Source of the DNA: Chitinophagaceae bacterium | Lineage (GTDB): Bacteria > Bacteroidota > Bacteroidia > Chitinophagales > Chitinophagaceae | DNA: 64,000 nucleotides | Direction: 5' to 3' | Assembly (NCBI GenBank): GCA_903642275.1 | Contig: CAHJWK010000003.1 | Location: forward strand, 25,455-89,454 | Part shown: piece by piece, positions 55,441 to 64,000 of the stretch | How the letters are laid out: each line of letters begins with the position of its first letter | Position numbering within the stretch: position 1 is the stretch's first letter | Translations under genes and position numbers: made by a program | The notes under the pieces: generated by a model | Database searches by the model: none | Seen by the model: the letters and a program-made list of their open reading frames with translations, nothing else | What the model was told of the DNA's origin: nothing

Positions 55441-55915
55441 CAATCAGTACACCGTAAATCATTCCAGTCTTTATTTTACTGTTATTTTCTTTATTAAAAC
55501 TTAACCCGGTTATAATAAGTACCCCGCCGATAATGAGGAAAAGTCCGAGTGTAGAAGTTAGCTTCAGTGCTTCATGTAAAAACAAAATGGCAGCGATGGA
55601 TGAAAACAAAGGACCTGAGCCACGGGCAAGCGGGTACACAACCGAAAGATCAGCGCTTCTGTACCCTTTTTGCAGCACAATAAAATATACCAGGTGCAGC
55701 ACCGCACTGCTTAGAGAAAACCATAAAGCCGCCTGTGAATACACAATACTGTCAGTGACTTTGTGAAAAAACAAAAAAGGCAAATAAAGTATGTTACTTA
55801 TTGCATACAGCAACCAGATAAAAGGCGTTTTGCCGTTTGTTTTTTTAGCGAGCAGGTTCAATGTTGCATGAAGAACAGCAGCTGTAAGCACTATAACCAA
55901 AACGTATAAGCTCAT
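55440..55915 (-). pseudogene. EamA/DMT-family transporter, first half only, fused to deacetylase
   Basis: Five transmembrane helices of an EamA-type drug/metabolite transporter are present, e.g. LYVLVIVLTAAVLHATLNLL and LFLIIGGVLIITGLSF, with the first-half EamA motif SVVYPLARGSGPLFSSIAAI. After MIYGVLIG the frame passes in phase into deacetylase sequence (QTPEAVLGW), so the second EamA half is missing. The chimera (55283-55915) is open for 210 residues. It results from a deletion between two unrelated genes. Start ATG at 55913-55915. Confidence 0.85.
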
Positions 55916-56140
55916 GTTAATCTATCTGTCAGATTAAAGTATAAAGCGTAAAGTAATCATTATTATAGTGCATAATGATACATGCTTTTCGCCTGCCTTT
56001 GCTTTCGCCAATATGTATCAAAAGAACAATGAACACAGTCAAGGTCATCGGGAAATGAGAAGCGACAACCGGATTAAATTTTTTACCACGAAAACTACTT
56101 TTATATTGCTTTAAATTCAGGTTATAAACATTGATCACTA

Positions 56141-56899
56141 ATGTCAGGTACTTGTTCTAATTGCGGAATGCCCGTTGAAGGAAATTATTGCAGCAATTGC
56201 GGGCAAAGCACCGGGGAACATACTATCAATTTTCACTTTCTGTGGCATGACGTTCAGCACGGGCTTTTTCATTTTGATAAAGGTATTTTATTTACCATAA
56301 AAGAACTGTTCACAAGACCAGGGCATTCAATCAGGGAATATATTCAGGGCAAACGCGTACAGCATTTTAAACCTGTTTCTCTCGTGTTGATTTTAGCCAC
56401 AGTGTATGGGTTTTTGTTTCACTACTTTCATATAAACATGCTGGTTAATTCCATTTCGCTTTCAGGTTCAGGGAAAGATTTTGTAGAAGCTCAGAACAAG
56501 CTTGGAAAATTGAATGATTGGGTGATTGAACACTATGAAATTATTGCGCTTATTCAGTTGCCAATTTATGCGCTTGGAACATACTTGTCATTTAAAAAAA
56601 GTGGTTATAATTTTTCAGAGCATCTTGTACTGAATGCTTTTTTAACAGCGCAAAGGCTTGTGCTGCGCATTGCGGTATTTCCATTATATTATCTGTATAA
56701 CGAAACAACTGCACTAAGAAAAATTGACGGCTTCACTGATGTTATCGGATATGCACTACTGGTATGGTCACTAACCCAGTTTTTTCACAACAGAAAAAAA
56801 TTAGCCACCTTCTTCAGAGCGTTGTTAAGCCTGGTTATATTTTTTATCAGCTGGCTGATTGTATCACTTCTTGCGGTACTTTATATTATACGCGGATAA
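56141..56899 (+). CDS. DUF3667 membrane protein with zinc ribbon
   Basis: A 252-residue protein. The N-terminus is a zinc ribbon (CSNCGMPVEGNYCSNCGQ, ~4-21), followed by the DUF3667 signature HFLWHDVQHGLFHFDKGILF and TIKELFTRPGHSIREYIQGK (~35-75) and then about five transmembrane helices (e.g. PVSLVLILATVYGFLFHYFH, LLSLVIFFISWLIVSLLAVL). DUF3667 proteins are common in Bacteroidota; function unknown. Intact and of normal length; rightward and not obviously cotranscribed with the next gene, which starts 108 bases further. Confidence 0.92.
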   Translation: MSGTCSNCGMPVEGNYCSNCGQSTGEHTINFHFLWHDVQHGLFHFDKGILFTIKELFTRPGHSIREYIQGKRVQHFKPVSLVLILATVYGFLFHYFHINMLVNSISLSGSGKDFVEAQNKLGKLNDWVIEHYEIIALIQLPIYALGTYLSFKKSGYNFSEHLVLNAFLTAQRLVLRIAVFPLYYLYNETTALRKIDGFTDVIGYALLVWSLTQFFHNRKKLATFFRALLSLVIFFISWLIVSLLAVLYIIRG

Positions 56900-57006
56900 T
56901 ATAAAGCTCGTTCAGTTAAATACATCATTCTGTTGTTTTATACATTTATGATTGGTTGCATACATGAAGGACAGCGGCTTGCTTTACTGTATGTAAAACA
57001 GCCGCC

Positions 57007-58653
57007 ATGCAATCACCATCTCCATCCAGTAACGATGACATCATTTTTAGAAATTCAAGTGAGTCTTACCTCCTTTTATTCGAAGAAGGTCAATACAAAT
57101 TAAGTACAGCAGCACTTGAAGCACATGCAACTGATAAAGACCTTAAACGTAAACGGTTTCACTGGCCGGATATAAAGTTTGTTGCTTTAAAAGACGGCAT
57201 GCTCCAACTGGTTGCAACCGGCAATGATGAATCTTATAGCATTGCGATGCAGGTTGAAAAAGATATGCTGCAAATAACCTGCAACTGCAATACACTTGTT
57301 CATAAACTATGTGTACATGCTTACCAAACCATTTACAAACTTGTTCTCTGTAAAGGAGATAGAATTTTTGAACAGTTTAGCAGTGGCGGCCTGGTTGAAC
57401 AGGCAATTGCTTTTAAACAATACTTCACTGTTGAAGAAGGCGGTGAAGGAATAAGCATTACACCTAAAGCCGGTATAGGCAAATTATTTTCAGCGTCTGA
57501 GCATACCGTCCAGGCATTAACCAACTTTCTTTCGCTTGGCATTCCATCCGCAGTCCTTTATAAAACTGAAGCAGATAAAAGCACTGTTGTTGGTTATGCA
57601 GTTGTTTATTCTAAAAGGAAATATCATCTGCCTGTATTGTTACCCTTTACAGGTAAGACAACTAAAGACAGTACAGCTATAAAATCTTTTACTGACTTTA
57701 TAAGAACAGGCAAAGACATTATTGGCTTAAAGTGTAGGGAACAGCAAAGATTATTAAATGAAGCCTGCATTGAAATGTATAAGATTATACAGGCATTGCC
57801 TTCAACGATATTATCGAATCCTGATGCACTGCCTGAATTCGTTGCGTTGTTTCACTCATGGCAAAAAGCATATCCGTTGATTATGAAGGAACAGTTTGTC
57901 TACTGTTATCATTCTTACCGGGTTAGTTACCTGAGTAAAAGAATCCATAAGCAAAACATGCATGGTTGCGTATTGCACCAGGATAATGCCCAGCTAAGCT
58001 TCATGCTTACCGGGAAAGAAGATTTTTATACACTTAAAGCAGGTATCACTATAAAAAGAAAAGTCATCAGGCAAAAAGATTATGAGCACTCATTTACGCT
58101 GCTTAAGCAAATCAGCAGGAATGAGTTTTACTTACTGCCTTCATTAACCGATGCAGCATTGCTGGAATATTTTAAAGACACAGCTACCGGGATAACCATA
58201 TTCAAACAGCAGTTTAAAGCGTTCAGGGAAGGCTTTTTAAAAGCTTTAAGTGATAGATACCCACTACAATATCTAAGTGCAAATGAAGAAGCTGCTGCAA
58301 TTAAAACAACCCAGCTAAAACCGTTGCAGAAGATTGTAAGAATACACACGTTTGAACAATGGATACTGATTTACCTCTTTATTGAATATGATGATAGCAG
58401 CAGGTTTAATGCGTTGTTAGATGGAACAGGCTGGTTAGCTGAAAAAAACAATAAAGAAGTATTCCTGCAAAGAGATAAGCAATATGAAAACACATTTAAA
58501 GATTACATACAAAGCTTACATCCTGATTTTAGTAATCAATTACCCGCTGATTGTTTTTACCTGTCTTTACAAGACTATGTAAAAGATAACTGGCTGAATG
58601 AAGTACAAGCAAAGCTTACAGATTGTAAAGTGGAATACAAAGTAGGTAAGTGA
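57007..58653 (+). CDS. SWIM-type zinc-finger protein of unknown function
   Basis: A 548-residue soluble protein. The SWIM finger (C-x-C-x(n)-C-x-H) is visible as ITCNCNTLVHKLCVHAYQTI at ~96-115. The N-terminal ~95 residues are beta-rich (FRNSSESYLLLFEEGQYKLS, IKFVALKDGMLQLVA). The long C-terminal part has no domain that I recognise, and no Walker motifs or helicase motifs, unlike SWIM proteins fused to SNF2 helicases. Its stop is 35 bases before a HEPN gene on the same strand, and this pair may act together. SWIM fingers bind DNA or proteins; everything else is inference. Intact. Confidence 0.7.
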   Translation: MQSPSPSSNDDIIFRNSSESYLLLFEEGQYKLSTAALEAHATDKDLKRKRFHWPDIKFVALKDGMLQLVATGNDESYSIAMQVEKDMLQITCNCNTLVHKLCVHAYQTIYKLVLCKGDRIFEQFSSGGLVEQAIAFKQYFTVEEGGEGISITPKAGIGKLFSASEHTVQALTNFLSLGIPSAVLYKTEADKSTVVGYAVVYSKRKYHLPVLLPFTGKTTKDSTAIKSFTDFIRTGKDIIGLKCREQQRLLNEACIEMYKIIQALPSTILSNPDALPEFVALFHSWQKAYPLIMKEQFVYCYHSYRVSYLSKRIHKQNMHGCVLHQDNAQLSFMLTGKEDFYTLKAGITIKRKVIRQKDYEHSFTLLKQISRNEFYLLPSLTDAALLEYFKDTATGITIFKQQFKAFREGFLKALSDRYPLQYLSANEEAAAIKTTQLKPLQKIVRIHTFEQWILIYLFIEYDDSSRFNALLDGTGWLAEKNNKEVFLQRDKQYENTFKDYIQSLHPDFSNQLPADCFYLSLQDYVKDNWLNEVQAKLTDCKVEYKVGK

Positions 58654-58688
58654 AAAATAAGTTTTAAACAAACTAAATTGTCAGTAAC

Positions 58689-59501
58689 ATGTATAACCTT
58701 TTAACCGATAGCTTTAAAGACCAGCACCAACAGTTAGTTGAAATTATACTCAAAGCATGTGCTGTTGTAAAGATATACCTGCTTGGATCAACATTATTAA
58801 CAAGGAGAACAGAAAGCATCTTTATGCCGGATGCACCCAGTTGCAGGCAAGTTGGTCATTACTATCTTTTAGTAATTATAAACAGTGAGCAAGGTCATAA
58901 CCAGGCGCAGGATACCATTGAGAACAACTGTCAGCATTTTATACCGGTGACTGCCATTGTATTAAGCGAAGAACGTTTTGAAGAGTGGTTAACGGAAGGA
59001 GATACGTTTGCACATGCAGTGTATTCAAAAGCCGTTCTTCTTCATGGCGAAAAAGAAACGAGCTACCCTTCTATTACAACAAAAGATAAAGCCACCATCC
59101 AAAAAGAAAACAATGCTGTTTACACCGCAGGCTTAAACAAAGTAGAAGAGTTTTTAGCCGGTGCTGATTTATACCGCATCAGGGAACAAAACAAGATGTG
59201 TGCATTTATGCTGCACCAGGCTGCTGAACAAGCATTGCATACCATCCTTCAGCTTAAAACCAGCCTACGAGTTGTAACCCATAATCTTGAGAAGCTTTAT
59301 CGCTACTGTTGTATGGTCTGTTATCAGTTGCCTGAAATTATCTTTGGTCATGATAAAGAAAGAGATAAACGGTTGTTCAATCTTTTGAAGAGGGCTTACA
59401 TTGATACAAGGTATAAAAGTGATTACAACATCAATGTACTTGACTTAACAGAGCTTACTGAAATGTTGAGGAATTTGCAAAAACTTTTAACGCAACTGTG
59501 A
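58689..59501 (+). CDS. HEPN-domain protein fused to degenerate nucleotidyltransferase-like domain
   Basis: A 270-residue protein. Residues ~1-130 resemble a nucleotidyltransferase-like domain (VVKIYLLGSTLLTRRTESIF with the Gly-Ser of the motif, then HYYLLVIINSEQG), but the catalytic Asp-x-Asp is not visible, so it is probably inactive. Residues ~150-265 are HEPN (PF05168-like): EFLAGADLYRIREQNKMCAF, FMLHQAAEQALHTILQLK, then VVTHNLEKLYRYCCMVCYQL. The classical R-x4-6-H ribonuclease motif is not clear. Architecture recalls an MNT-HEPN toxin/antitoxin unit in one chain. It is coupled to the SWIM gene by a 35-base gap. Confidence 0.82.
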   Translation: MYNLLTDSFKDQHQQLVEIILKACAVVKIYLLGSTLLTRRTESIFMPDAPSCRQVGHYYLLVIINSEQGHNQAQDTIENNCQHFIPVTAIVLSEERFEEWLTEGDTFAHAVYSKAVLLHGEKETSYPSITTKDKATIQKENNAVYTAGLNKVEEFLAGADLYRIREQNKMCAFMLHQAAEQALHTILQLKTSLRVVTHNLEKLYRYCCMVCYQLPEIIFGHDKERDKRLFNLLKRAYIDTRYKSDYNINVLDLTELTEMLRNLQKLLTQL

Positions 59502-59726
59502 CTATTTATTTTATTAGATTTCGATAATCCTGTTAGTAATTTATTTGCGAGCCTAAATCGCCTAAAGCGGAAACGTTCTTTGAAAGCGAATGCAACATCA
59601 GCAATTCGTTTTTAACAACATATTCCGGTAACATACAAAAAAGTGATCCAAAAAAAGTTTTATTAAACTGTGATTTTTTGAAAACACTATACACTAATAT
59701 AGTAAGACGAATTTTTAAATTCATTT

Positions 59727-60239
59727 GTGGATAAAAAAGATGCATTTGTAAAGGCAATCAAAGAAAGTCAAAACTTGATTTATAAAATCGCATCAATTTA
59801 TACCAAGACCACTGAAGATAGAAATGACTTAGCTCAAGAAATTATCTGTCAGCTTTGGAAATCATTTGAAACTTTTAATCAAAATTCAGCTTTGAGTACC
59901 TGGATGTACAGGGTTGCAACTAATGTTGCAATATATCATCTCAAAACTGCAAAAAGAAAAGTTTTGACAGTGCCATTAAATGAACAGTTTTTAGATTTTT
60001 CAGAAATTGATAATAGTGTAATTGAAGAAAGATGGCAAATATTTAAGCAACATTTAAACAAGCTAAGTTTACTCGATAAGGGAATTGTAATTCTTTACTT
60101 AGAAAATAAAAGCCATGAAGAAATAGCTCAGATGATAGGTATCTCTGTAAGTAATGTAGGTACAAAACTTTCTCGAATAAAGGAAAAATTAAAACAACAA
60201 ATCTTAAACGATAATCAGTATGGAACTAGACGATTTTAG
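59727..60239 (+). CDS. ECF-type sigma-70 factor
   Basis: A 170-residue extracytoplasmic-function sigma factor starting at a GTG at 59727 (VDKKDAFVKAIKESQ). Region 2 (DRNDLAQEIICQLWKSFETF, with ALSTWMYRVATNVAIYHLK) recognises the -10 element and core polymerase; region 4 (YLENKSHEEIAQMIGISVSN, then VGTKLSRIKEKLKQQ) recognises the -35 element. Its last 20 bases overlap the next gene, which encodes a membrane protein. That is the usual layout of a sigma factor and its membrane regulator. Confidence 0.93.
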   Translation: MDKKDAFVKAIKESQNLIYKIASIYTKTTEDRNDLAQEIICQLWKSFETFNQNSALSTWMYRVATNVAIYHLKTAKRKVLTVPLNEQFLDFSEIDNSVIEERWQIFKQHLNKLSLLDKGIVILYLENKSHEEIAQMIGISVSNVGTKLSRIKEKLKQQILNDNQYGTRRF

Positions 60240-60816
60240 ATATACCTGGAACGAACTAAATATGCACGTAGAAGTAAAACAAAATTTAAACCTCAAAATG
60301 TTTAATCAAATGAACAAGACAAAATTTTATTTAAGTTTAAAAAAAATACTGTTACCCGAATTGATGGGAAGTATTGTGTGCTTTGGCTTTGCGATTTTAA
60401 TTTTATTAAAGTTCGACAATTTGAATACACTCTCTTTTAAAATTGCCGGCGTTATTTCAATATTACTTTTAATAATTCTTCCTGCAATCAGCTTATTGAG
60501 CATTAAACAATTGTATAAGTCGGCGGATATTAATAAATCTTATGCTGATACATTGAAAGATTTTGCAATTCAAAAGATAAATTTTTGCAAACTGCAAAAA
60601 CTAAATTTTACTTTAAGTCATTTGCTATTGGTGGCAGTGATACTAGTATCTACAAGGCTGTTCGGAAGTAACAAGATTACAGACAACGGTTATATTTTCT
60701 TAATCTCCTTTGGCTTCGGTTATATTGTATTACTATTTTTTTCAAAATGGGTCTTTAAAAAGTATAACAAAATAATTGGAAATGCAGAAGATTTATTAAA
60801 TGAATTAGCAGGTTAA
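60220..60816 (+). CDS. Four-helix membrane protein, putative anti-sigma partner
   Basis: A 198-residue protein with a polar N-terminus (~1-40, MELDDFRYTWNELNMHVEVK) and four hydrophobic helices (~45-65, ~75-95, ~130-150, ~155-180). It starts inside the sigma factor gene and so is translationally coupled to it. It is not a recognised anti-sigma family, but position suggests it restrains or senses for the sigma factor. The N-terminal soluble part could hold the sigma-binding helix. Confidence 0.65.
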   Translation: MELDDFRYTWNELNMHVEVKQNLNLKMFNQMNKTKFYLSLKKILLPELMGSIVCFGFAILILLKFDNLNTLSFKIAGVISILLLIILPAISLLSIKQLYKSADINKSYADTLKDFAIQKINFCKLQKLNFTLSHLLLVAVILVSTRLFGSNKITDNGYIFLISFGFGYIVLLFFSKWVFKKYNKIIGNAEDLLNELAG

Positions 60817-61050
60817 TAAGTATTATCGTAGGAATGGCGATTGGACAAATATAAATTTATTAGAGCATAATTTGATTATGGCACAACAACTTAAAAAAAC
60901 TACCGCTAACCTTGTATTCCCGATATCAAGGTGAAAGTTTTAATTATCAACAGTACTTACCTTCCTGAAACAGACGGACGAACAAAATGCTGCCATTGCC
61001 AATAAAAAACATTGTCCATTATGTTGACAACTTCTCATTCAAGACAATAT

Positions 61051-61599
61051 ATGACAACTAAAGAAATTCTAAACGATATAGGGAAATTTTCATCTTTCGA
61101 TGTCGCTCTTTTTGAAAAGCACTTAACAACAAAAACCTTTTGTAAAAACGATATTTTGTTGAAAGAAAATAATGTTTGCCAATCAGTATATTATATTTTG
61201 GCAGGTTCATTTTTCCAATCGCTGCGTAACGAATTGACCGAAAGTATTATTGACCTGCATTTGCAAAATGAATGGATGTTTAATCACCAAAGTCTTGTTG
61301 AGCAAACTCCTTCGCAAACGGTAATAAAAGCATTTACAAAATCAGAAATCATTGAATTAAGCTTAATAAGTTTTCACAGTTTAATTTCTCAATCACAAAG
61401 TTTTTTGCAATTAGGAAAAATTTTAAATCAAAACAATCACAGAACATTTCTTTTTGATAATTTTCTAACTCCAGCGCAAAAATATAATTACATCCAAAAA
61501 GCTAAACCATATATAATACAAACATTCCCAATTAAAATGATTGCATCCTATCTTAAAATTACTCCGGAAACATTAAGTCGTGTAAGAGCTACCTATTGA
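61051..61599 (+). CDS. Crp/Fnr-family transcriptional regulator
   Basis: A ~183-residue regulator. The cyclic-nucleotide-binding-like beta-roll (~15-115: FDVALFEKHLTTKTFCKNDI, LLKENNVCQSVYYILAGSFF) is followed by a C-terminal winged helix (~150-183: FPIKMIASYLKITPETLSRV). The frame opens further upstream (TTG at 61012, ATG at 61021); ATG at 61051 (MTTKEIL) looks best. The cAMP-contact residues are not obvious, as is usual in Bacteroidota members. Possibly controls the SRPBCC/VOC/beta-lactamase genes following. Confidence 0.88.
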   Translation: MTTKEILNDIGKFSSFDVALFEKHLTTKTFCKNDILLKENNVCQSVYYILAGSFFQSLRNELTESIIDLHLQNEWMFNHQSLVEQTPSQTVIKAFTKSEIIELSLISFHSLISQSQSFLQLGKILNQNNHRTFLFDNFLTPAQKYNYIQKAKPYIIQTFPIKMIASYLKITPETLSRVRATY

Positions 61600-61737
61600 A
61601 TTTCTTGATTTGAATCAAGCATACCTTAAGAAAGAATTCTTGACTTTTGCATTATTGATGCATGTCAAAACATATTGGGCGATTAACACTTTTTAGAAAG
61701 ACGAAAACAAATTACATCAAAAAATAAAAAATAAAAA

Positions 61738-62196
61738 ATGAGTAAATCAAATGATGCCAAGAATTGTACATTGACAATACATAAAGTTTTTAATCCGCCG
61801 GTTAAGTTAGTTTGGGAAGCTTGGATTAAGCCGGAACATATTGTTCAATGGTGGGCGCCGAAAGGAATGAAGCTTACGGTAGTTGATCACGATTTTAAGG
61901 TGGGTGGAAAATGGAAATTTGTAATGCCAATGCCTGATGGCAAGGAGTTTATTTCGGAAGGCGAGTATCTGGAAATAGAAGAGTTTAAAAAAATTATTAC
62001 GAGGGCTGATTTTAAACCAATGACTGAAGGCGTAGAATTACAGGCGATTTTTGAAGCCGAAGGAGATCAGACAAATTTCACTTTTAATGTTGTTCATGCA
62101 ACGGAAGAGTATAGCAAACAACAGGAAAAAATGGGCTTTTATAACGGTTGGGGTTCTGCTTTTGAGAGATTGGAAATACTGGTAAATTCTAAATAA
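61738..62196 (+). CDS. SRPBCC/AHSA1-family protein
   Basis: A 152-residue protein of the Activator-of-Hsp90-ATPase-homologue 1-like group (START-like fold). LTIHKVFNPPVKLVWEAWIK (~12-32), QWWAPKGMKL and the C-terminal GWGSAFERLEILV are typical. It binds a hydrophobic ligand in a helix-grip cavity, with no catalytic motif. The downstream VOC gene starts 19 bases later, so an operon is likely. Confidence 0.92.
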   Translation: MSKSNDAKNCTLTIHKVFNPPVKLVWEAWIKPEHIVQWWAPKGMKLTVVDHDFKVGGKWKFVMPMPDGKEFISEGEYLEIEEFKKIITRADFKPMTEGVELQAIFEAEGDQTNFTFNVVHATEEYSKQQEKMGFYNGWGSAFERLEILVNSK

Positions 62197-62215
62197 ATAA
62201 TCAAATTAATTTGTT

Positions 62216-62572
62216 ATGTTAACCGATGTAAATCCGAAATTACCGATGCGTAATAAATCTATAACCAAGGATTTTTACGTGAATAAATTAGGCTTTGAGG
62301 AAATAGGAAGCTCTGACTTTGAAGGCTACTTAATGGTTCTAAAAGATAATATTCAGATTCACTTCTTTGAGTTTAAAGAGCTTGAACCAAAAGAGAACTA
62401 TGGACAGGTTTATATACGTACAGATGATATTGATTCCCTTTATCAATCAATGCTGAATAGTAACCTGCGGATACATCCGTCTGGTCATTTAGAAATAAAA
62501 CCATGGCGGCAAAAAGAGTTTGCCATGCTTGACCCAGATAATAATTTATTAACTTTCGGGCAGAGCGCTTAA
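62216..62572 (+). CDS. VOC-superfamily protein, bleomycin-resistance-like
   Basis: A 118-residue single-chain VOC (vicinal oxygen chelate) protein. ITKDFYVNKLGFEEIGSSDF and the first domain's IQIHFFEFKELEPKENYGQV, then EFAMLDPDNNLLTFGQ, show the two beta-alpha-beta-beta-beta modules. The absence of the conserved metal ligand set suggests a drug-sequestering protein of the BLMA type rather than a glyoxalase. Follows the SRPBCC gene and precedes another VOC gene after a ~75-base gap. Confidence 0.85.
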   Translation: MLTDVNPKLPMRNKSITKDFYVNKLGFEEIGSSDFEGYLMVLKDNIQIHFFEFKELEPKENYGQVYIRTDDIDSLYQSMLNSNLRIHPSGHLEIKPWRQKEFAMLDPDNNLLTFGQSA

Positions 62573-62648
62573 ATCTATTCCATAAAAATCGCCCTTCACC
62601 TATTGCACAACAAGGTGACACCAAAAAGTTTAAAGCATGTAACTACTT

Positions 62649-63011
62649 ATGACTTTTACTAAGTTGGTTCCGAATATATTTTATGCAAACATCAACGATG
62701 CATTAAAGCTGTTTATAGATTGCCTTGATTTTAAAATCGAACATGATGAATTAAAATCTCAAGCTCCTTTTTGTGTTATTGAAAGAAATGGTTTACGTAT
62801 AAACCTCTTTGAAAATAAAGAGTTAGCAAAAGAACATCATCCTGAATTTAGGCTTGTAACAAATGATATTGAAGAAGTTTATGAAAAAATATCTTGGTCT
62901 CATACTAAGTTCTTGCATCCGAATCTTAATCAAATTATACTTCGTCCATGGGGAGCAAAAGAATTTGCTATTATGGATAAACAAACTGGAATCATTATTC
63001 AGGAATGGTAG
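62649..63011 (+). CDS. VOC-superfamily protein
   Basis: A 120-residue VOC protein paralogous to the previous one but diverged: VPNIFYANINDALKLFIDCL, then ERNGLRINLFENKELAKEHH and WGAKEFAIMDKQTGIIIQEW. The spacing of acidic residues (FEN, KEFAIMDK) parallels its neighbour. Function unknown; perhaps ligand sequestration. It ends 37 bases before a class A beta-lactamase gene. Confidence 0.8.
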   Translation: MTFTKLVPNIFYANINDALKLFIDCLDFKIEHDELKSQAPFCVIERNGLRINLFENKELAKEHHPEFRLVTNDIEEVYEKISWSHTKFLHPNLNQIILRPWGAKEFAIMDKQTGIIIQEW

Positions 63012-63048
63012 CTACATGCTTTGACTTTTTAAGATATATTATCTCGCA

Positions 63049-63945
63049 ATGAAAAGAATAATAAGTTTATTTATATATCTGCTTTTAACAATTATACACT
63101 CGAACGCACAGCTTGATAGTTTAAAAGCAAAAATCCAAAATTGTATAAAAGGAAACAATGCTGAAATCGGCGTTGCAATAAATGCTTACAGCGGCAACGA
63201 TAGTCTATCTATTAATGGCAGGGAACACTTACCTATGCAAAGTGTTTACAAGTTTCCAATCGCACTTGCTGTGCTATCGGCAATTGACAAAGGGAAGTTT
63301 ACATGGAATCAAAAAATCGTAATCACAAAAAAAGATTTGCTACCAAATACCTGGAGCCCGCTCAGAGAAAAGTATCCGAATGGAGCTATATTACCTATTG
63401 GGGAAATTATAAAATATATGGTATCGCAAAGTGACAATAACGGTTGTGATATTTTATTAAGACTACTTGGAGGACCAGACTTTGCAGAAAAATTTTTAAG
63501 ACAAAATCAAATTGAAGACGTTTCCATTAAAGCGACAGAAGAAGAAATGCATAAAGATTTAAATACTCAATTTTCCAATTGGACAACGCCCTTGGCTATG
63601 AATAAACTTCTAATAAAATACTTTTTTTCAAACAAACTGCTTTCTAAAAAAAGCCATAATTTTTTGTGGGACATAATGACTCAAACTTCAACCGGCGCTA
63701 ACAGACTAAAAGCACAATTACCACGTAATGCAATAGTGGCTCATAAAACAGGAACTTCTTTTACGGATAGTAGTGGCGTTACTGCGGCAACAAATGATGT
63801 TGGAATTATTATGCTGCCAAACCAAAAGAAAATTTTTATAAGTGTGTTTGTTTCAAGTTCAAAAGAAAATGCTGAAACAAATGAAAAAATAATTGCGGAT
63901 ATTTCAAAAACAACCTGGGATTACTTCATGACAAAGAAACAATAG
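63049..63945 (+). CDS. Class A beta-lactamase, subclass A2-like
   Basis: A 298-residue exported penicillin-recognising hydrolase with all class A motifs: signal peptide (~1-20, ISLFIYLLLTIIHSNA), Ser65-x-x-Lys68 in QSVYKFPIALAV, Ser128-Asp-Asn in QSDNNGCDIL, the omega-loop Glu at ~164-166 in ATEEEMHKD, and Lys233-Thr-Gly in HKTGTSF. The SVYK/SDN/KTG combination and length are those of the Bacteroidota A2 group (CfxA, CepA, PER relatives). It would hydrolyse beta-lactams, probably cephalosporins. Intact; alone at the right end after VOC genes. Confidence 0.94.
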   Translation: MKRIISLFIYLLLTIIHSNAQLDSLKAKIQNCIKGNNAEIGVAINAYSGNDSLSINGREHLPMQSVYKFPIALAVLSAIDKGKFTWNQKIVITKKDLLPNTWSPLREKYPNGAILPIGEIIKYMVSQSDNNGCDILLRLLGGPDFAEKFLRQNQIEDVSIKATEEEMHKDLNTQFSNWTTPLAMNKLLIKYFFSNKLLSKKSHNFLWDIMTQTSTGANRLKAQLPRNAIVAHKTGTSFTDSSGVTAATNDVGIIMLPNQKKIFISVFVSSSKENAETNEKIIADISKTTWDYFMTKKQ

Positions 63946-64000
63946 AAATATGCTCTAATTTGAATTGAATCATTGATGAGTGATAAGTATTTTAAGAGAT

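Overview
The window is AT-rich bacterial DNA from a member of the Bacteroidota, most likely of the Chitinophagaceae type. This rests on a SusC/SusD pair, a type IX secretion (Por) sorting domain, LytS/LytTR two-component systems fused to beta-propellers, Bacteroidota-type integrase and mobilization genes, and starts that mostly lack Shine-Dalgarno sequences. No rRNA, complete tRNA, CRISPR array or intact transposase is visible.

Layout. 1-5.3 kb (minus): end of a polysaccharide-utilization-type locus, a DUF6377 membrane regulator followed by susC and the start of susD. 5.6-7.1 kb: remnant of the error-prone polymerase gene dnaE2. 7.6-8.6 kb: cupin and AraC regulator. 9.0-13.2 kb: a stress/envelope cluster of three DUF2382 proteins, an OmpA-type protein, a YtxH-like protein and a PA2169/DUF2383 protein, with clear terminators. 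13.5-14.5 kb: fructose-1,6-bisphosphatase with a frameshift. 15.0-22.4 kb: a decaying integrative mobilizable element with CHC2/Toprim primase, an oriT-like hairpin cluster, MobC, relaxase, coupling protein, YhcG nuclease pseudogene and a tyrosine integrase at its right end. 23.7-45.6 kb: a chromosomal block with a type IX-secreted beta-propeller protein, methyltransferases, MFS and APC transporters, serine hydrolases, an M20 peptidase and two LytS/LytR systems. 45.9-48.3 kb: short-chain dehydrogenase, membrane protein and aspartyl protease. 48.6-54.5 kb: a second mobilization module without integrase, with HTH, oriT-like repeats, MobC, relaxase, RadC and restriction-enzyme and kinase remnants, followed by a GC-rich foreign zinc-ribbon gene. 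54.8-55.9 kb: a deletion chimera of a DMT transporter and a polysaccharide deacetylase. 56.1-59.5 kb: DUF3667, SWIM-finger and HEPN proteins. 59.7-64 kb: ECF sigma factor with a membrane partner, Crp/Fnr regulator, SRPBCC, two VOC proteins and a class A beta-lactamase.

The most striking global feature is breakage. I can reconstruct about eleven single-base deletions, most of them in or beside homopolymer runs and never an insertion, plus in-frame nonsense codons and several large truncations. The indels could be long-read consensus errors. The nonsense changes, truncations, duplicated gene start and chimera cannot be explained that way, so real decay of the mobile regions is also occurring.

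The main candidates for something little described are the SWIM-finger plus HEPN gene pair (57.0-59.5 kb) and the DUF2382/OmpA stress cluster. Both are family-level recognitions, not proven systems.
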